A DNA stretch of 64,000 bases from Misgurnus anguillicaudatus (taxonomy: Eukaryota; Chordata; Actinopteri; Cypriniformes; Cobitidae), in NCBI RefSeq assembly GCF_027580225.2, contig NC_073352.2, positions 30,560,001-30,624,000 on the forward strand. The letters are read 5' to 3'. This document shows, in pieces, positions 48,513 to 60,780 of this stretch. The notes beneath the pieces are model-generated. The model saw only the letters and a program-made list of their open reading frames with translations, was not told where the DNA came from and ran no database searches. Positions within the stretch are counted from its first letter, which is position 1; every line of letters begins with the position of its first letter. The position numbers were made by a program, and so were the translations under genes.

Positions 48513-49405
48513 CAGAGATGTATAGTAACGAAGTAGAACTACTTCACTACTGTACTTAAGTACTAAAAGACAGTATCTGTACTTTACTGAAGTATTCTTT
48601 TTTTCTCCTACTTCCACTTTTACTTCAGTACATATTTTCGATGAGTTTAATACTTTTACTCCGATACATTTTTTATGTGCTGCATAGTTACTCGTTACAC
48701 TCAAATGTTACGAATCATTCCAAACCCACATTATCACTGCCGGAGCGGTGATACACATTAAACACACACACGGTGGTCTAAACCAATCGGAGATAGTGAA
48801 GGGCGGACCCCTCCTTCCCTCTTACTCACAAATATGAGCCAGGGTTGTGGACAAATGTGAAGCGAAGAGAGAACCAAAGTGCGCGAGAAAGACCGGGAGA
48901 GAGAGAGAGAATGCGTGAGAAAGGGCGAGTGTGCGCGAAAGAAGGAAACCTAAATTCATTGAAACACCTTTTACCTTTACCTATTACCATTATATCGACT
49001 AATATTTCATTCATTCTGAATTCTCTATCACCAGATCAGTTAAATTAATCTGAATTATCTGAACATTCATGTCCTTGTACTCCTGCTACAGCCAAAGGAA
49101 TTGTGAGTGTCCTTTAGCTTAAACATTTGAAATAATATAAACAATATTATATTCAAACTTTTGAAACTTTTGTTTTCTTTAATAACTATATTACACAATA
49201 CTTGTACTTTTACTTTCAGTACTTAAGTAGTATATTTTAAAATAAACTACTTGCAATACTTAAGTACAAAACATGTTTAATACTTTAGTACTTCCACTTA
49301 AGTGCTGTGCTTAAAGAGCACTTCAACTTCTACTCAAGTCACTTTTTTGATAGAGCACTTGTACTTTTACTCAAGTCTAGGTCCCTAGTACTTTATACAT
49401 CTCTG
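48513..49405. mobile_element. hAT element, 893 bp, inserted in the minisatellite
   Basis: Tips CAGAGATGTATA on both strands, flanked by TTCCAAAC at 48505-48512 and 49406-49413. Subterminal parts are rich in ACTTAAGTA and ACTTTTACT words. The centre (48715-49080) holds unrelated sequence with a GA-rich run and no transposase. Clean cut of the satellite unit shows the insertion is younger than the array. Confidence 0.93.
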
Positions 49406-51012
49406 TTCCAAACACATATTTTGACATGAGAAGCCACACACGACACTCTGAACACATATTTTGACATTACGAGCCACACATGACACTCCATACACATATT
49501 TTGACATGACGAGCCACACACGTGACACTCCGAAGAAAAATTTTGACATGACGAGCCACATCCGTGACACTCCAAACACAAATTTTCACATGACGAGCCA
49601 CACACGTGACACTCCAAACACAAATTTTAACATGACAAGCCACACACGTGACACTCCGAACACAAATTTTGACATGACGAGCCACACACATGACACTCAG
49701 GACACATATTTTGACATGACGAGCCACACACATGACACTCCGAACACATATTTTGACATGAGATGCCACACACGACACTCCGAACACATATTTTGACATT
49801 ACGAGCCACACTTGACACTCCATACACATATTTTGACATGACGAACCACACACATGTGACACTCCGAAGACAAATTTTGACATTACAAGCCACACACGTG
49901 ACACTCCGAACACAAATTTTGACATGACAAGCCACACAGGTGACACTCCGAACACATATTTTGACATGACGAACCACACACGTGACACTCCGAACACAAA
50001 TTTTGACATGACGAGCTACACACGTGACACTCCGAACACAAATTTTGACATGACAAGCCACACACATGACACTCAGGACACATATTTTGACATGACGAGC
50101 CACACACGTGACACTCCGAACACAAATTTTGACATGACGAGCCACACACGTGACACTGCGAACACATATTTTGACATGATAAGCCACACACGTGATATTC
50201 CTAACACATATTTTGACATGACGAGCCACACACGTGACACTCCGAACACAAATTTTGACATGATGAGCCAAACGTGTGACATTCCAAACACATATTTTGA
50301 CATGAGAAGCCACACACGACAATCCGAACACATATTTTGACATGATGAGCCAAACACGTGACATTCCAAACACATATTTTGACATGACGAGCCTCACACG
50401 TGACACTCCGAACACAAATTTTGACATGACGAGCCACACCCGTGACACTCCAAATACAAATTTTCACATGCCGAGCCACACACGTGACCCTCCGGACACA
50501 TATTTTGAAATGACGAGCCACACACGTGACACTCCGAACACATATTTTGACATGACAAGCCACACACGTGACACTCCAAACACATATTTTGACATGATGA
50601 GCCAAACACGTGACATTCCAAACACAAATTTTGACATGACGAGCCACACCCGTGACACTCCAAATACAAATTTTCACATGACGAGCCACACACGTGACCC
50701 TCCGGACACATATTTTGAAATGACGAGCCACACACGTGACACTCCGAACACATATTTTGACATGACAAGCCACACACGTGACACTCCAAACACATATTTT
50801 GACATGACGAGCCACACACGTGACACTCCAAACACAAATTTTGACATGACGAGCCACACCCGTGACACTCCAAATACAAATTTTCACATGACGAGCCACA
50901 CACGTGACACTCCAAACACAAATTTTGACATGACAAGCCACACACGTGACACTCCGAACACAAATTTTGACATGACGAGCCACACACGTGACACTCCGAA
51001 CACATATTTTGA
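49406..51012. repeat. 42-bp minisatellite, second block (~38 units)
   Basis: Continues the first block in phase after the 8-bp duplication. It ends abruptly at ACATATTTTGA followed by AGTCGCGCCACTCGG. Confidence 0.95.
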
Positions 51013-52324
51013 AGTCGCGCCACTCGGAAGAGAAGTCACCGGCCGACACTCGTAACCACAACAATGCGCGTGCGTCCGATGAAAGCGTCTATAGACTGAT
51101 ATTTTTTCGGATTTTTAGCCTATCATCAGGGGTTGAGGAAAATATAAACAGATTGTTCAATGTATTGGTAATAAATACATTTTTTACATTTTTATTTCAG
51201 GTTTTCACTGAAAATGTCACATCCATAATGCTGGAATTGCTCGTATGTCTCTTTTGCTCTTTTGAAACTTTATAGTTCTTCTCCACTATGCTTTAGGTCA
51301 TATGGCCTTTGAATGAAATGATTTTTATCTCTTTAAAAGATTTATGTCAAATTATGATAAAAACAGAATAAACTTTTGTGCCCAATGACCTAAATAAAAG
51401 CCAAATAGCACTTACTTATTGCAGTAAGTCAAAAAGATCCAGTTTTTCTACAGGCAGTTTGTGAATAATATATCTGGCTGAAAATGCTGAGAGCTGTTTC
51501 ATCATTACCACATCTACAAAACGTCCAATCAGATCACCGTATAGGACTAACTAACATATCGACTAACACGGCAGGATCCGGGACTTGGTTAGTTTTCACT
51601 ATCTCACTGGAAATTATTACTTCAAAATTTCAAATAAGAGGGAAAAAAATAAAAAGTCTGTGTCACAGATGGATATTGGTGATGGATTCGCTTTCACGCT
51701 CTTTATTAGGCGGTAAATTGTTGCTCGGCTTCTAAGATGTGCGGCTTTATCGGCAGGCATGCAGGTCTGTTGAATTTGAATGCGCTGTTTGTAGGTCTGT
51801 GTTATGATGCTGGAAGTCAGACCTCTGTTAATTGACTTTCCGCAAGTGGCTTTCTGCAATTCCAGAGTACAGAAGCAAACTTTCACAGTCTCCATCTGGG
51901 TTGATGCATTTGGATTCTTCACACTGTTTTACTCTAAAGGCTTTCAGCATCCCAACATCAGTGGGAGAAACTCCAGATGCCGAGCGTTTAGACTGTTCTC
52001 CAAGACCACCTGCGTAACAGCCGCATGGAAGTGTATACACCGTACATATCGCATTAACTCTAACCCACACATCTGCCTGCACGCTTACGCTTTTTATTTT
52101 GAGTCCATCCTTCGGAGTGGGACTTACATAATTGACTAAACTACAGTTTGCATGTGATATCTTAAAGGTTTCATTCTCTTATAGGCATATAAGTGGACAA
52201 ACAATGTGTATTCTAAGACAAGAAGACAGAGAGCATTAATAAAGATATGCACTTCAAACAGGTGAAGGTGGCCAGATATTCAGAGACGAAAATTGCTTTG
52301 TGCTTGAGCACTTTATTAAATAAT
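51013..52324. other. Unique stretch
   Basis: No gene I can name. Around 51740-52130 the sequence is balanced in composition and open on both strands for 80-110 codons, without recognisable motifs; an exon cannot be excluded but no consensus splice sites stand out. Confidence 0.3.
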
Positions 52325-52690
52325 ATAGGGACGGTTTCCCAGACAGGGCTTATCCTAGTGCCAGACTAAAATTCAAGTTTGAAGTGCCTTAATTTAAAAA
52401 CAGCTTATACTGACACATCTTAAGATATATCAGTGCCATTGTTTTGTCTCAAGATGTGTTTTATACGTTTTTTTTACCCTAACTTAAAAACGACTTAAAT
52501 GTCCCCATGTAACTAAGATAATGTATATCTAGATATAGAAGGTAAAATACACATGTAGTAATTCCATGCATGCAATACATAAAATACAATAAACATTATA
52601 TACATACAGTACAACAACAACACTAGGGGGCAGTTTCAAGGTCAGGGTTTAGATTAAGCCAGGACTAGGCCTTAGTTATAGGACATTTAA

Positions 52691-53367
52691 AGGGACATTC
52701 CACTTTCTTTAAAAATATGCTCATTTTCCAGCTCCACTAGAGTTAAACATTTGATTTTTACCGTTTTGGAATTCATTCAGCTGATCTCTGGGTCTGGCGC
52801 TACAATCATTTGAATCTGACTAGACCATTAGCATCGCGCCAAAAATAACCAAAGAGTTTGGATATTTTTCCCATTCAAAACTTGACTCCTCTGTAGTCAC
52901 ATTGTGTACTAAGACCGACCGTAGTGATATTATGCACTGCCCAAAAATAGTCCCCTTGTTTACTTTCAATGACAGGGGACTATTTTCGAGCAGTGTGTAA
53001 TATCACTATGCCTGCTGTAGCCATTTTACATCAGCAAAGTCCTTGATTATTACGCCAGAATGAGAGTATAGTTCCTAACCATATCTGCCTAGAAAATCAG
53101 AACTTTTAATTTTCTGTCTGTCTTAGTACACGATGTAACTACAGAAGAGTCAGGTTTTAAATAGGAAAGGTATCGGGGCTCTTTGGTTGTTTTTTGGCGT
53201 GATGCTGATGGTCTGGTCAGATTCGGTGGATTGTGCTAGGCTATGCTAAAAGTGGTAGCGCCAGACCCGGAGATAAACCAAATGGATTCCAAAGCGGTAA
53301 CACTTAAATGTTTAACTCTAGGGAAGCTGGAAAATAAGCATATTTTTTAAAAAAGTGGAATGTCCCG
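52691..53367. mobile_element. TTAA-target element, 677 bp, nested
   Basis: Tips AGGGACATTCCACTTT and (opposite strand) CGGGACATTCCACTTT; TTAA at 52687-52690 and 53368-53371. Both ends continue with ATATGCTYATTTTCCAGCT and TTAAACATTTG, inverted. piggyBac- or Kolobok-type target; no transposase. Confidence 0.88.
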
Positions 53368-53425
53368 TTAAGTAGTTACAAAAACAATACCGGTGTGCAT
53401 CTTGACACAAAACAATGGCACTGTG

Positions 53426-53884
53426 TTGGGGAAAGTTACTTTAAAAGTAATGCATTACTCCCCCCAAAAATTGCATTACTTAGTTACTTTTCATGGAAAG
53501 TAATGCTTACGTTACTTATAAGTTACTTTTGCGTTACTTTTTCTTACTTGGCTGAGGCTTGATCTCTTTCAGGCCTTGCAGGTGTTTTTTATGATCGCAA
53601 AAATGTCAAGCTCTGGCCTGCCATCTCCGTTTCTTACTCAAACTGTTTCCGCTTAAGAGCACAGAGTGCGTAATTCTACGTTAATATGTTCAGTTTATTT
53701 CAGTACATTATTTTATTTTTAAATTGAATTAATTAAACTGAAAAGTAACTTTCCTTACTTTTTTTAAAAAAGTAACTAAAATATTAATGTGCACATTTAT
53801 AAAGTAATGCGTTACTTTACTCGTTACTTCAGAAATGTAATATTATTACGTAATGTACGTTACTTGTAATGCGTTACCCCCAGC
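53426..53884. mobile_element. Nested hAT-like element with GTTACTTT repeats
   Basis: Left TGTTGGGGAAAGTTACTTT and right (opposite strand) TGCTGGGGGTAACGCATTAC are inverted ends; the interior repeats AGTTACTTT and GCGTTACTTT. Boundaries approximate, no clear target duplication. Confidence 0.65.
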
Positions 53885-53902
53885 AAAATGTTTTTAAATT
53901 AA

Positions 53903-54324
53903 AGGGGACATATCATGAAAATCTGACTTTTTCCATGTTTTAGTGCTAGAATTGGGTCCCTAGTGCTTTTATCAACCTAGAAAATATGAAAAAGATCAAC
54001 CAGTAAGTAAACCATTCTCTGCAAGCATGTGAAAAAAATAGGTCATTGAAATGTGGCTCCCCTTGTGATGTTAGAAGGGGATAATACCACCCCTTAATCT
54101 GCACTATCCAACCATGGCAATGCCATTTAGTGCAGAGATCAGCTCATTTGCATTTTAAAGGACACGCCCAAAAACGGCACATTTTTGCTCACACCTAGTG
54201 GCAATTTTAACACGTTATAATAAATTGTCTGTGGGGTATTTTGAGCTAAAACTTCACGTATGTACTCTGGGGACACCAAAGATTTATTTGACATCTTAAA
54301 AAAAATTCTTGTGAAATGTCCCCT
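53903..54324. mobile_element. TTAA-target element, 422 bp, nested
   Basis: Tips AGGGGACATATCATGA and (opposite strand) AGGGGACATTTCACAAG; TTAA at 53899-53902 and 54325-54328. Non-coding. Confidence 0.87.
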
Positions 54325-54386
54325 TTAAGGCAGTTCAAGCGTGCACTTTAGTCTGGGACTAGGATAAGCTGGGAAACCATCCCTAA

Positions 54387-55563
54387 GAGTATTCTGTATT
54401 GGGCTACGTCTAAAGCACTAACTTCTTGAATACTGCACAAGATGCATTCCAAAAAAAGTGTTATGTTAATTTGAACATGGCCTAAGGGATGCACATTGCT
54501 AAAAATATAATCTGGATCATATCTTGGGAGCAATAGCCATTAAACTGTGCTAATGTGCCTCTTTCCTATTATTTCATAATTCCATTTCCTCTTTCAGAAT
54601 TCTGTTCTTCATTACAGAATGCCGTTTCCTTGGCAGCTGGATGATGACAGGAAAACCATCATAACATCTGTGAGTTTTCCAGCACTGTGCGGCTCACAGG
54701 ATGCAATGCTCTCCACTGCACTCCAACTGTTACATTTTATATCAGAGGTTTGAGGCGGACTGAATTTAATATCGGAGTTTCTCGGACAAGTGTGAGTTCA
54801 AACACGATGATGAAAGAATAAAACAAACTGAAATGCCATACAGAGAGGATAAATCTCTCATTTCACCCTATCAGACCTTTCTCATACAATCAGTCGAGAA
54901 AGAGCTGCCCAGAAAGTCACTCAGCAATGACATCCGCTGGCAGCGGAAGCAGACCAGAACATTGTGGCGTAATGTAGCTGATCAGTAAAACTGACAGACT
55001 CTGGGGGTGTGCGAGTGGACTGAGACAGCCTGAAAGGTCACAGGATACAAAGTAGCTATAGCTCTTATTGCAGAATGAATCAGCTTAGTAAGGCTGCCCT
55101 TTCTTCTCTGTTATCCCAACAGAATTCAGATGGGCGCAGGTGCAATGCCTGTTCATGAGTTTCTTTTACATATATTCAAAGATGGCTGTGCAGGCTCTTC
55201 TGGTGACCATTTGACAGTTGCCATTATTAAACATAAAGGTCTAGCTCACCTACGATGCTCTAGTCCGTACATTAATGCCACACAAAACATTATGCTTTGG
55301 CTTTATTGTAAAAAAAATACATTTATGTACAAACTAACTTTGACCGGTCAGAAGTGATGGTATAATGGGTGGTGCTCCAACAACTGGGGCAGATGTGCTT
55401 TCACCACCCCAGGCTCAAGATCCTTTCCCAGGCATGTACCCCTCTCTCTACCCTGTACCATTTTTTCCTTTTCTTAACCACTGTCTGTCAGATACAAACT
55501 AACTTAGAAGAAATCTTTGACTCAATGGTTCTTCAAGGAACCAAACATGGTTCTTCTTACCGT
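54387..55563. other. Unique stretch, possibly regulatory in part
   Basis: No gene. 54560-55120 is non-repetitive and balanced (GCCGTTTCCTTGGCAGCTGG, AGCAATGACATCCGCTGGC). An open frame at 55369-55845 crosses into the next MITE and is not supported. Confidence 0.3.
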
Positions 55564-55873
55564 GGGTTCAGACCAGCCGCGTTTGAGGCTTCAAAATCGC
55601 GCCAAGTTTGCCGTTTGAACAGTTTGAGTGTACTCGCTTTATTCGCACGTGAAAGCCGCGTGTTTTTCCGTCAAAGTTCAATATTTTCAACTAGTGCGTT
55701 TGCCACGGCAACACTTAATTCGCACAAACTAGACGCGAATGAGGCAGAATTACGTGTGCCGTGCCACGCTAAATGCCTTATTCTCACCGCGAGACCTCCA
55801 GACGCATCTTCACATCGACTTGAAATTAAAATCTCTCGTGCTTGACGCCTCTACCGTGGTTGGTGTAAATGCA
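55564..55873. mobile_element. MITE with GGTTCAGACCAG ends
   Basis: Left GGTTCAGACCAGCCGCGTTT with GAGGCTTCAAAATCGCG; right on the opposite strand TTTACACCAACCACGGTAGA with GGCGTCAAGCACGAG. These are imperfect inverted ends of a fish MITE. Target duplication unclear. Confidence 0.6.
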
Positions 55874-56025
55874 GCAAAATGTCCGAGTCACACATATGGT
55901 AGTGAAAAGAGCCTAAACTGAATATATAATTTTTGGGCACTTGTGAAAGAAATGCTGTAAGTTGACTATGTTTTAAAAATAATTGAAACCAATATTTAGA
56001 TTTTTTAACAACATCAATTAATGAT
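55874..56025. other. Short spacer
   Basis: Nothing recognised. Confidence 0.3.
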
Positions 56026-56490
56026 GTAGTACTCGAATCCTCGAGATCGATTTCTGCTTTCTCGGACTTGTTCCTTCAAAGACTCGGTCTTGACTCGGTC
56101 TGGGACCACAGTGGGAGGAGAAGGACTCGTAATTTCAGACCAAGTCCTCGGGACCAACACGGTTTTTTTATGTTCATATAAAATAACCACACAACACATA
56201 ACAATAATAATAAAATGCAATGTTGACGGTCATTATTTGAAAATGACATCCCATGGTGCAATACAAAGATACTGCCATCAGAGCCGTTTATTTATCTCGA
56301 GAAAAATAGGCAGAAAAGGATGCATGTGGTAGGGATTTTTAATGATAGTAAAAGCATAGTCCATATTAAAACGTAAAAACTGCTCCTCTTAACAAATCCC
56401 AATCTAGCTTAGTCTTGACTCGGTCTTGACCCTTCAAAAACTCGGTCTTGACTCGGACTAGGCATAGGCGGTCTCGTCCCCATCACTAAC
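56026..56490. mobile_element. Element with ACTCGGTCTTGACT repeats, hAT-like
   Basis: Both ends carry repeated GACTCGGTCTTGACTCGG words, and the right end finishes GTCTCGTCCCCATCAC. This is a common fish element type with repetitive subterminal parts. Ends and target duplication are not certain. Confidence 0.55.
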
Positions 56491-56512
56491 ATCAATACTC
56501 TTAAATAGATAG

Positions 56513-56930
56513 TTTAGCCAAAAATGAAAATGGCCACATGATTTACTCACTCCAATCATCAATGTATATAATTATCTTTTATTCAGACAAACACAATTGT
56601 AGTTACATTACAAAATGTCTGTTCCAGGCTTTATAATGGTAGTAAATGGTGCTTCTGATTTGAAGGCCAAAAACACATCCATCCTTTACAGAAATAATCC
56701 ACAAGGCTCCAGGGAGCTTAATAAAGGCTGTCTGAGAGCAATCAATCCTATTTTGTAAGAAAAATAACAATATCTAAAACTTTACAAATTAAAAAATTAA
56801 CTAGTTTCCGGTAACGAACAACGCACGTTCACTAGAGAGTGCGTTTCCAGCGTAGGAATAGCGTACAAAATGTAATGTAGACGAGAGAGACGACGTGCTA
56901 TGTCCTATGCTGGAAACGCACTTTGGAACT
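56513..56930. mobile_element. TTAA-type element, 5' part
   Basis: TTAA at 56509-56512 precedes ATAGATAGTTTAGCCAAAAA; CACATGATTTACTCACTCC, AGGCTTTATAATGGTAG and CACAAGGCTCCAGGG follow in the order of a known fish family. The right end is not found. Confidence 0.6.
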
Positions 56931-57680
56931 CGTAAAACGCACGTCAGTACCCAATATTGAGATCAGGACTCTGGGCCTCTATATAAAATGCTGCGTAGAA
57001 AACACCCTAGATTTAATCTTATGATCATTTCTCAAAAGCGCGCAAGTGTGATTCATAAAACGTTTGTATGCATAGAAAACGTTTATACGTCTCACTTTCA
57101 GACATGAAATCTATAAATCCCAAATGAGCTTGAAATTGTGCGCAGCTGTACAGTTGCAAATTTCCGCCTTTCCCTGCCAATGCCACTTTACGAGTTTTTA
57201 CGTTAATCTCTTATTCTGCTACTATCCACTATACACTTACCCAATTTATAAAAAACTTTTGAAGAAACCTACCCATATTTAAGAGGTTATAAAAAGAGAC
57301 CAAATGAAGATAGGTTGAAACTTTTTTCCCCGTTTTGTTTGTTTTGTTTTTAATAAAGGCTGGCGGGTAATGAGTTAATGTCATTGACATATCAAAGAGC
57401 ACATGTCAATTTGTTTCAAGCAGCAAGAATGGCTTATATTTCCAAAAACCTCCAGCAATCAGACAAGAAGAGTGCATGTTTGCTTAGACCCTGACGTGGC
57501 GTTAAGCACTATTCCAAGTCAAGACTTTTTTATAAAGATGGACTTTGTTGTGGATTTTTGCTTACACACACTTTACAATCAAATGACGCTTTATAACTGA
57601 GGTCCTCACTAAAAACACTTCATTATTACTTGGAAAACTGAACTCAATATTTTGTACTGACACACTGGAGTAAAAGATAG
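56931..57680. other. Spacer with TE debris
   Basis: GGGCCTCTATATAAAATGC near 56974 and CTATAAATCCCAAATGAGC near 57111 look like fragments of a fish DNA element. No gene. Confidence 0.35.
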
Positions 57681-58859
57681 AGGGCTCTATCTTATACCCG
57701 GCGCAATGCGCGACGCAAGTGTCTTTTGCTAGTTTCCACCCTGCGCAATTCACGTTTAGCGCCACGTTGTTTAAATAGCAAATGCATTTGCGCCCCCTTT
57801 TGCGCCCATGGGCGTTCTGGTCTGAAAACGAGATGTGTACAGGCGCATTGTTGGCGCGTTGCTATTTTGAGGCAACTAAAATAGACTACGCCATTGACCA
57901 ACAAAATCTGGTCTAAAGTCTAAAGTCAATGGCACAATATGTTTTTTTGTTATTTATAGAGCGCATTAGTAATATGAGCTTAAACGGGGTGACAACCTGG
58001 GTTTGCTTAACACATACATGAATGCGCAGCAGCACAAAAACGCTTTTAAATATGAAAGATTAAAGGATTAAATGTAAAAGATTATTATTGAGTCTTTTGG
58101 ACATAAATGAGGACTGATGATGAGACGTTAGAAGACAAAAAGAGCTGCTTCACCTGCAGCCTGGTAAGTAAATAAATGCTTTGCTTTAAACAAATACATC
58201 TGTTTTTAAATGCTACCTCACGGATTTATTGTATAAGATGACTCTGTACCTGTGGATATGGTGAGATGAGAAACATTTTTAAGTAATGCTTAAAAAAAAC
58301 TCGGACGCTGTCCAAGTGCTGAAAGGTGCGGAGAGCCGTTTGTAAATTCTTTATCTCTGTTTGGTACAAATAAAGTATTTTTACAGTAAACCTTTTATTA
58401 CATACTTGTAAATATTTTTTGATGATATTGGATAGCCACACATCCAAAGCAACTAAAAGCCAGCCCCTTCCATGACCAAAAGAAAACGTATCTCAAAGGT
58501 TTCAACAAAAAAACAAAAATTTCAATACAAGTGAAAAACATCACAACCACTTAACACTAATCCTAAACTGGGGATCCTCTTCCTCCGCTTAGTTTTTCAG
58601 TTTACAAAGTCCGTAATCTAAATAGGGATTAAACATCTTTTAAAAAACTGGCCTTTAAAGGGGATGAGAGCTGAGACTCTCATTGGTTTATTGCACGTTA
58701 CGCCCAAAATACTCCCATTATTCATTAAAAAAAGGACCAACCCTTTAGGACCATGCGGTCGGCGCACAAACCATTAGCAAAAGTGGGTTCGGACACGCCC
58801 ATTTAGACGTTGCGCTGTGCGCTTTAGACAATGCGCTTGGATCGTTAAAATAGGGCCCA
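57681..58859. mobile_element. TIR element with GGGCYCTAT ends, hAT-like
   Basis: Left AGGGCTCTATCTTA and right (opposite strand) TGGGCCCTATTTTAACG are inverted, each followed by GCGCA-rich subterminal repeats (GGCGCAATGCGCGACGCAAG on the left, CAAGCGCATTG on the right). Interior of about 1 kb is non-coding. Target duplication not clear. Confidence 0.65.
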
Positions 58860-60291
58860 CAATAACCATCTGACAATAAATGTTTTTTTTACGACATACT
58901 GTATATATAAGAGATTCGCACAGTACTGCATATGGTCGGGATGAGTCAGTCATTAGAATTGTATCAAAATGCAGCCAAGGACTCTTTTGTTTTCTCCCGG
59001 GGCACGTAACACACGCAGGACACCAGAATGTCTAAGCCGCAACAGATCACAGCATTTAGCAGCCCAAGCAACAACAGCATTGATGAAATCAGCCAACTTA
59101 GCCCAAGAATTTTACATGCTGTGCGCTTAACAATTACTGAACCGCAGGGAGAAATGAAAGAGAATGAACGTGAGCGAGAAGAGGGCGCGAGAGAAAGAGG
59201 AAAATGAGCTTTAATTGGTTATTTAAACCTGCTGGACATCAACAAAGCCCAGCCAGCAACGAGAGAAGCGTTATTATACACCGGAAAAAATGCACTCCGT
59301 TTTATCCCAAAACAACAACCCTGCTGGTCAGCTTCAAGAGCGCAGGTTATCTAAAGATTTAATTTTAACCTTCATAATTACCAGACTAATCCGTACATTG
59401 TATTTTAAAATACCGAAATCACATGACGTCTTTCCCTCAACTTCCTTGTGCGCTCTCTGCATGTCAAATTGTTTTTGAAAAGGACCACAGAGGTCTTTAA
59501 CCTGCGTGCGTCTCACCGCATTTATCATAGCCAGGGGGAAGTTCTTGCAAAATGGAACAAGGATGTGAAAATCATGAATAAAGCCATCAATACCTGTCTA
59601 AGACTAAGAGCATGTGGCTTGGGCACATTTGTTCGAGGTAGTGTGGCATTACTCATGGCTCTTAAGGGCAAAAAAAGTGAAATGATGTCAACTCCGTTAC
59701 CCTGCTACCTGTAATGGACAGGTGACCTTTCTAAACTCAGATCAGATCTGTATGTCGATTCCGCTCCATGCAGCGCTAGAAAATCATAATATCTCTAAAT
59801 GAGATGACATTCGGAGGCCGCAGCGATATTCCCGGTGATATGTGAGAATTAGGAATTCTGCTTGCAGGCTGAAGCTCAGCTTGAATCGAAGTTTTTGCAC
59901 AGTGGGAGCTTTTCCCCTGGGCCATGATATTATAAAGTAATATAGAGAGACTTTAGCTCTTTCTCTCAGAGGTGAAATTTGTCGAAGTGCACATAAACCT
60001 GCTCCATTTGCAAACGTATGAATGTTTCCGACTTAAAGCTTGATATTTAGATGTGTTCTTTAACCTTGTTTGTGTCATTCCCATGCCAATAGCGACACCA
60101 AACCAAACTCTATAAGTAATGCTGCCATTAGACTGGATTTACACTGCAAATCTTGATGCCCAATTCCAGTGTTGCCTGTATCTAATTTTTTTGACGACCC
60201 ATTTTACACAGACATTACGGAAAATACACGGAAAAAGCATCTGGGATTTGTCCAGGATCGTTTGATTCATGATTTTACGGAATCTGTGTGT

Positions 60292-60334
<43 letters not shown>

Positions 60335-60352
60335 ATAAAGATCCCGTAAAGA
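58860..60352. other. Unique stretch with (CA)n
   Basis: No gene. 59570-60050 is balanced and non-repetitive (GACATTCGGAGGCCGCAGCG, TGAAGCTCAGCTTGAATCG) and may be regulatory. (CA)n at 60297-60333. Confidence 0.3.
60297..60333. repeat. (CA)n microsatellite
   Basis: About 18 CA units directly left of the next element. Confidence 0.95.
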
Positions 60353-60745
60353 CACACTGTAAAAAATAAATTGTTGGCTCAATGAATTATTTTTTAGTAA
60401 CTAGTTCCACAGAAATGTTACGTTCACTCAATTTCTGACTCCAAAGTGTTACCTGGATTGATGTTTTTTAGTTGGCCCAAACTTGACTCAAATATAAAAA
60501 AGTATGTTTGCTCAACTAGCTTTATAGTTCATTCAACTAAAATGTTTTAATCAGTTGAATCTTTAAAAACTTACAGCAAAGACTCTGTCAATTAAAATTG
60601 AAGTATTTACTCAATGTTGTATGTGTTATTTCAATTAATATTTATTATTTGGGAATTTTTAAGAAACTTTTTTAAATTATTTATCAAATAATTTATGCTG
60701 GTGTTGTTAACAAATAATTAACTTCAGTCACATAAAAACAAAAGC

Positions 60746-60751
60746 TTTATT
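60746..60751 (-). terminator. Polyadenylation signal AATAAA of the captured fragment
   Basis: AATAAA on the minus strand, about 30 nt downstream of the stop codon of the terminal exon, a natural position for a vertebrate 3' end. Confidence 0.45.
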
Positions 60752-60780
60752 CACTTATCATACAGACTGAACATACAGAA

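Larger units (their letters stand above)
52325..54386. mobile_element. Palindromic element split by nested insertions
   Basis: The left tip GGGACGGTTTCCCAGACAGG with TTATCCTAGTGCCAGACTAA pairs with the inverse at 54342-54384 (AGTCTGGGACTAGGATAAGC, GGGAAACCATCCC). A second copy of the same family (GGTCAGGGTTTAGATTAAGC, CCAGGACTAGGCCTTAG) starts near 52628 and resumes at about 53372 (CCGGTGTGCATCTTGACAC). Three further elements lie inside. Confidence 0.72.

Noticed and set aside
45434..51064. Long open frames of 200-500 codons, cysteine-rich or TSHTRDTPNTYFDM-repeat proteins, on both strands
   Set aside because: They follow from a 42-bp unit (multiple of three) without stops. Frames are open on several frames of both strands, and there is no start context, splice site or domain.
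55369..55845. 158-codon open frame
   Set aside because: Half of it lies in the MITE at 55564-55873; no motif and no conserved start.
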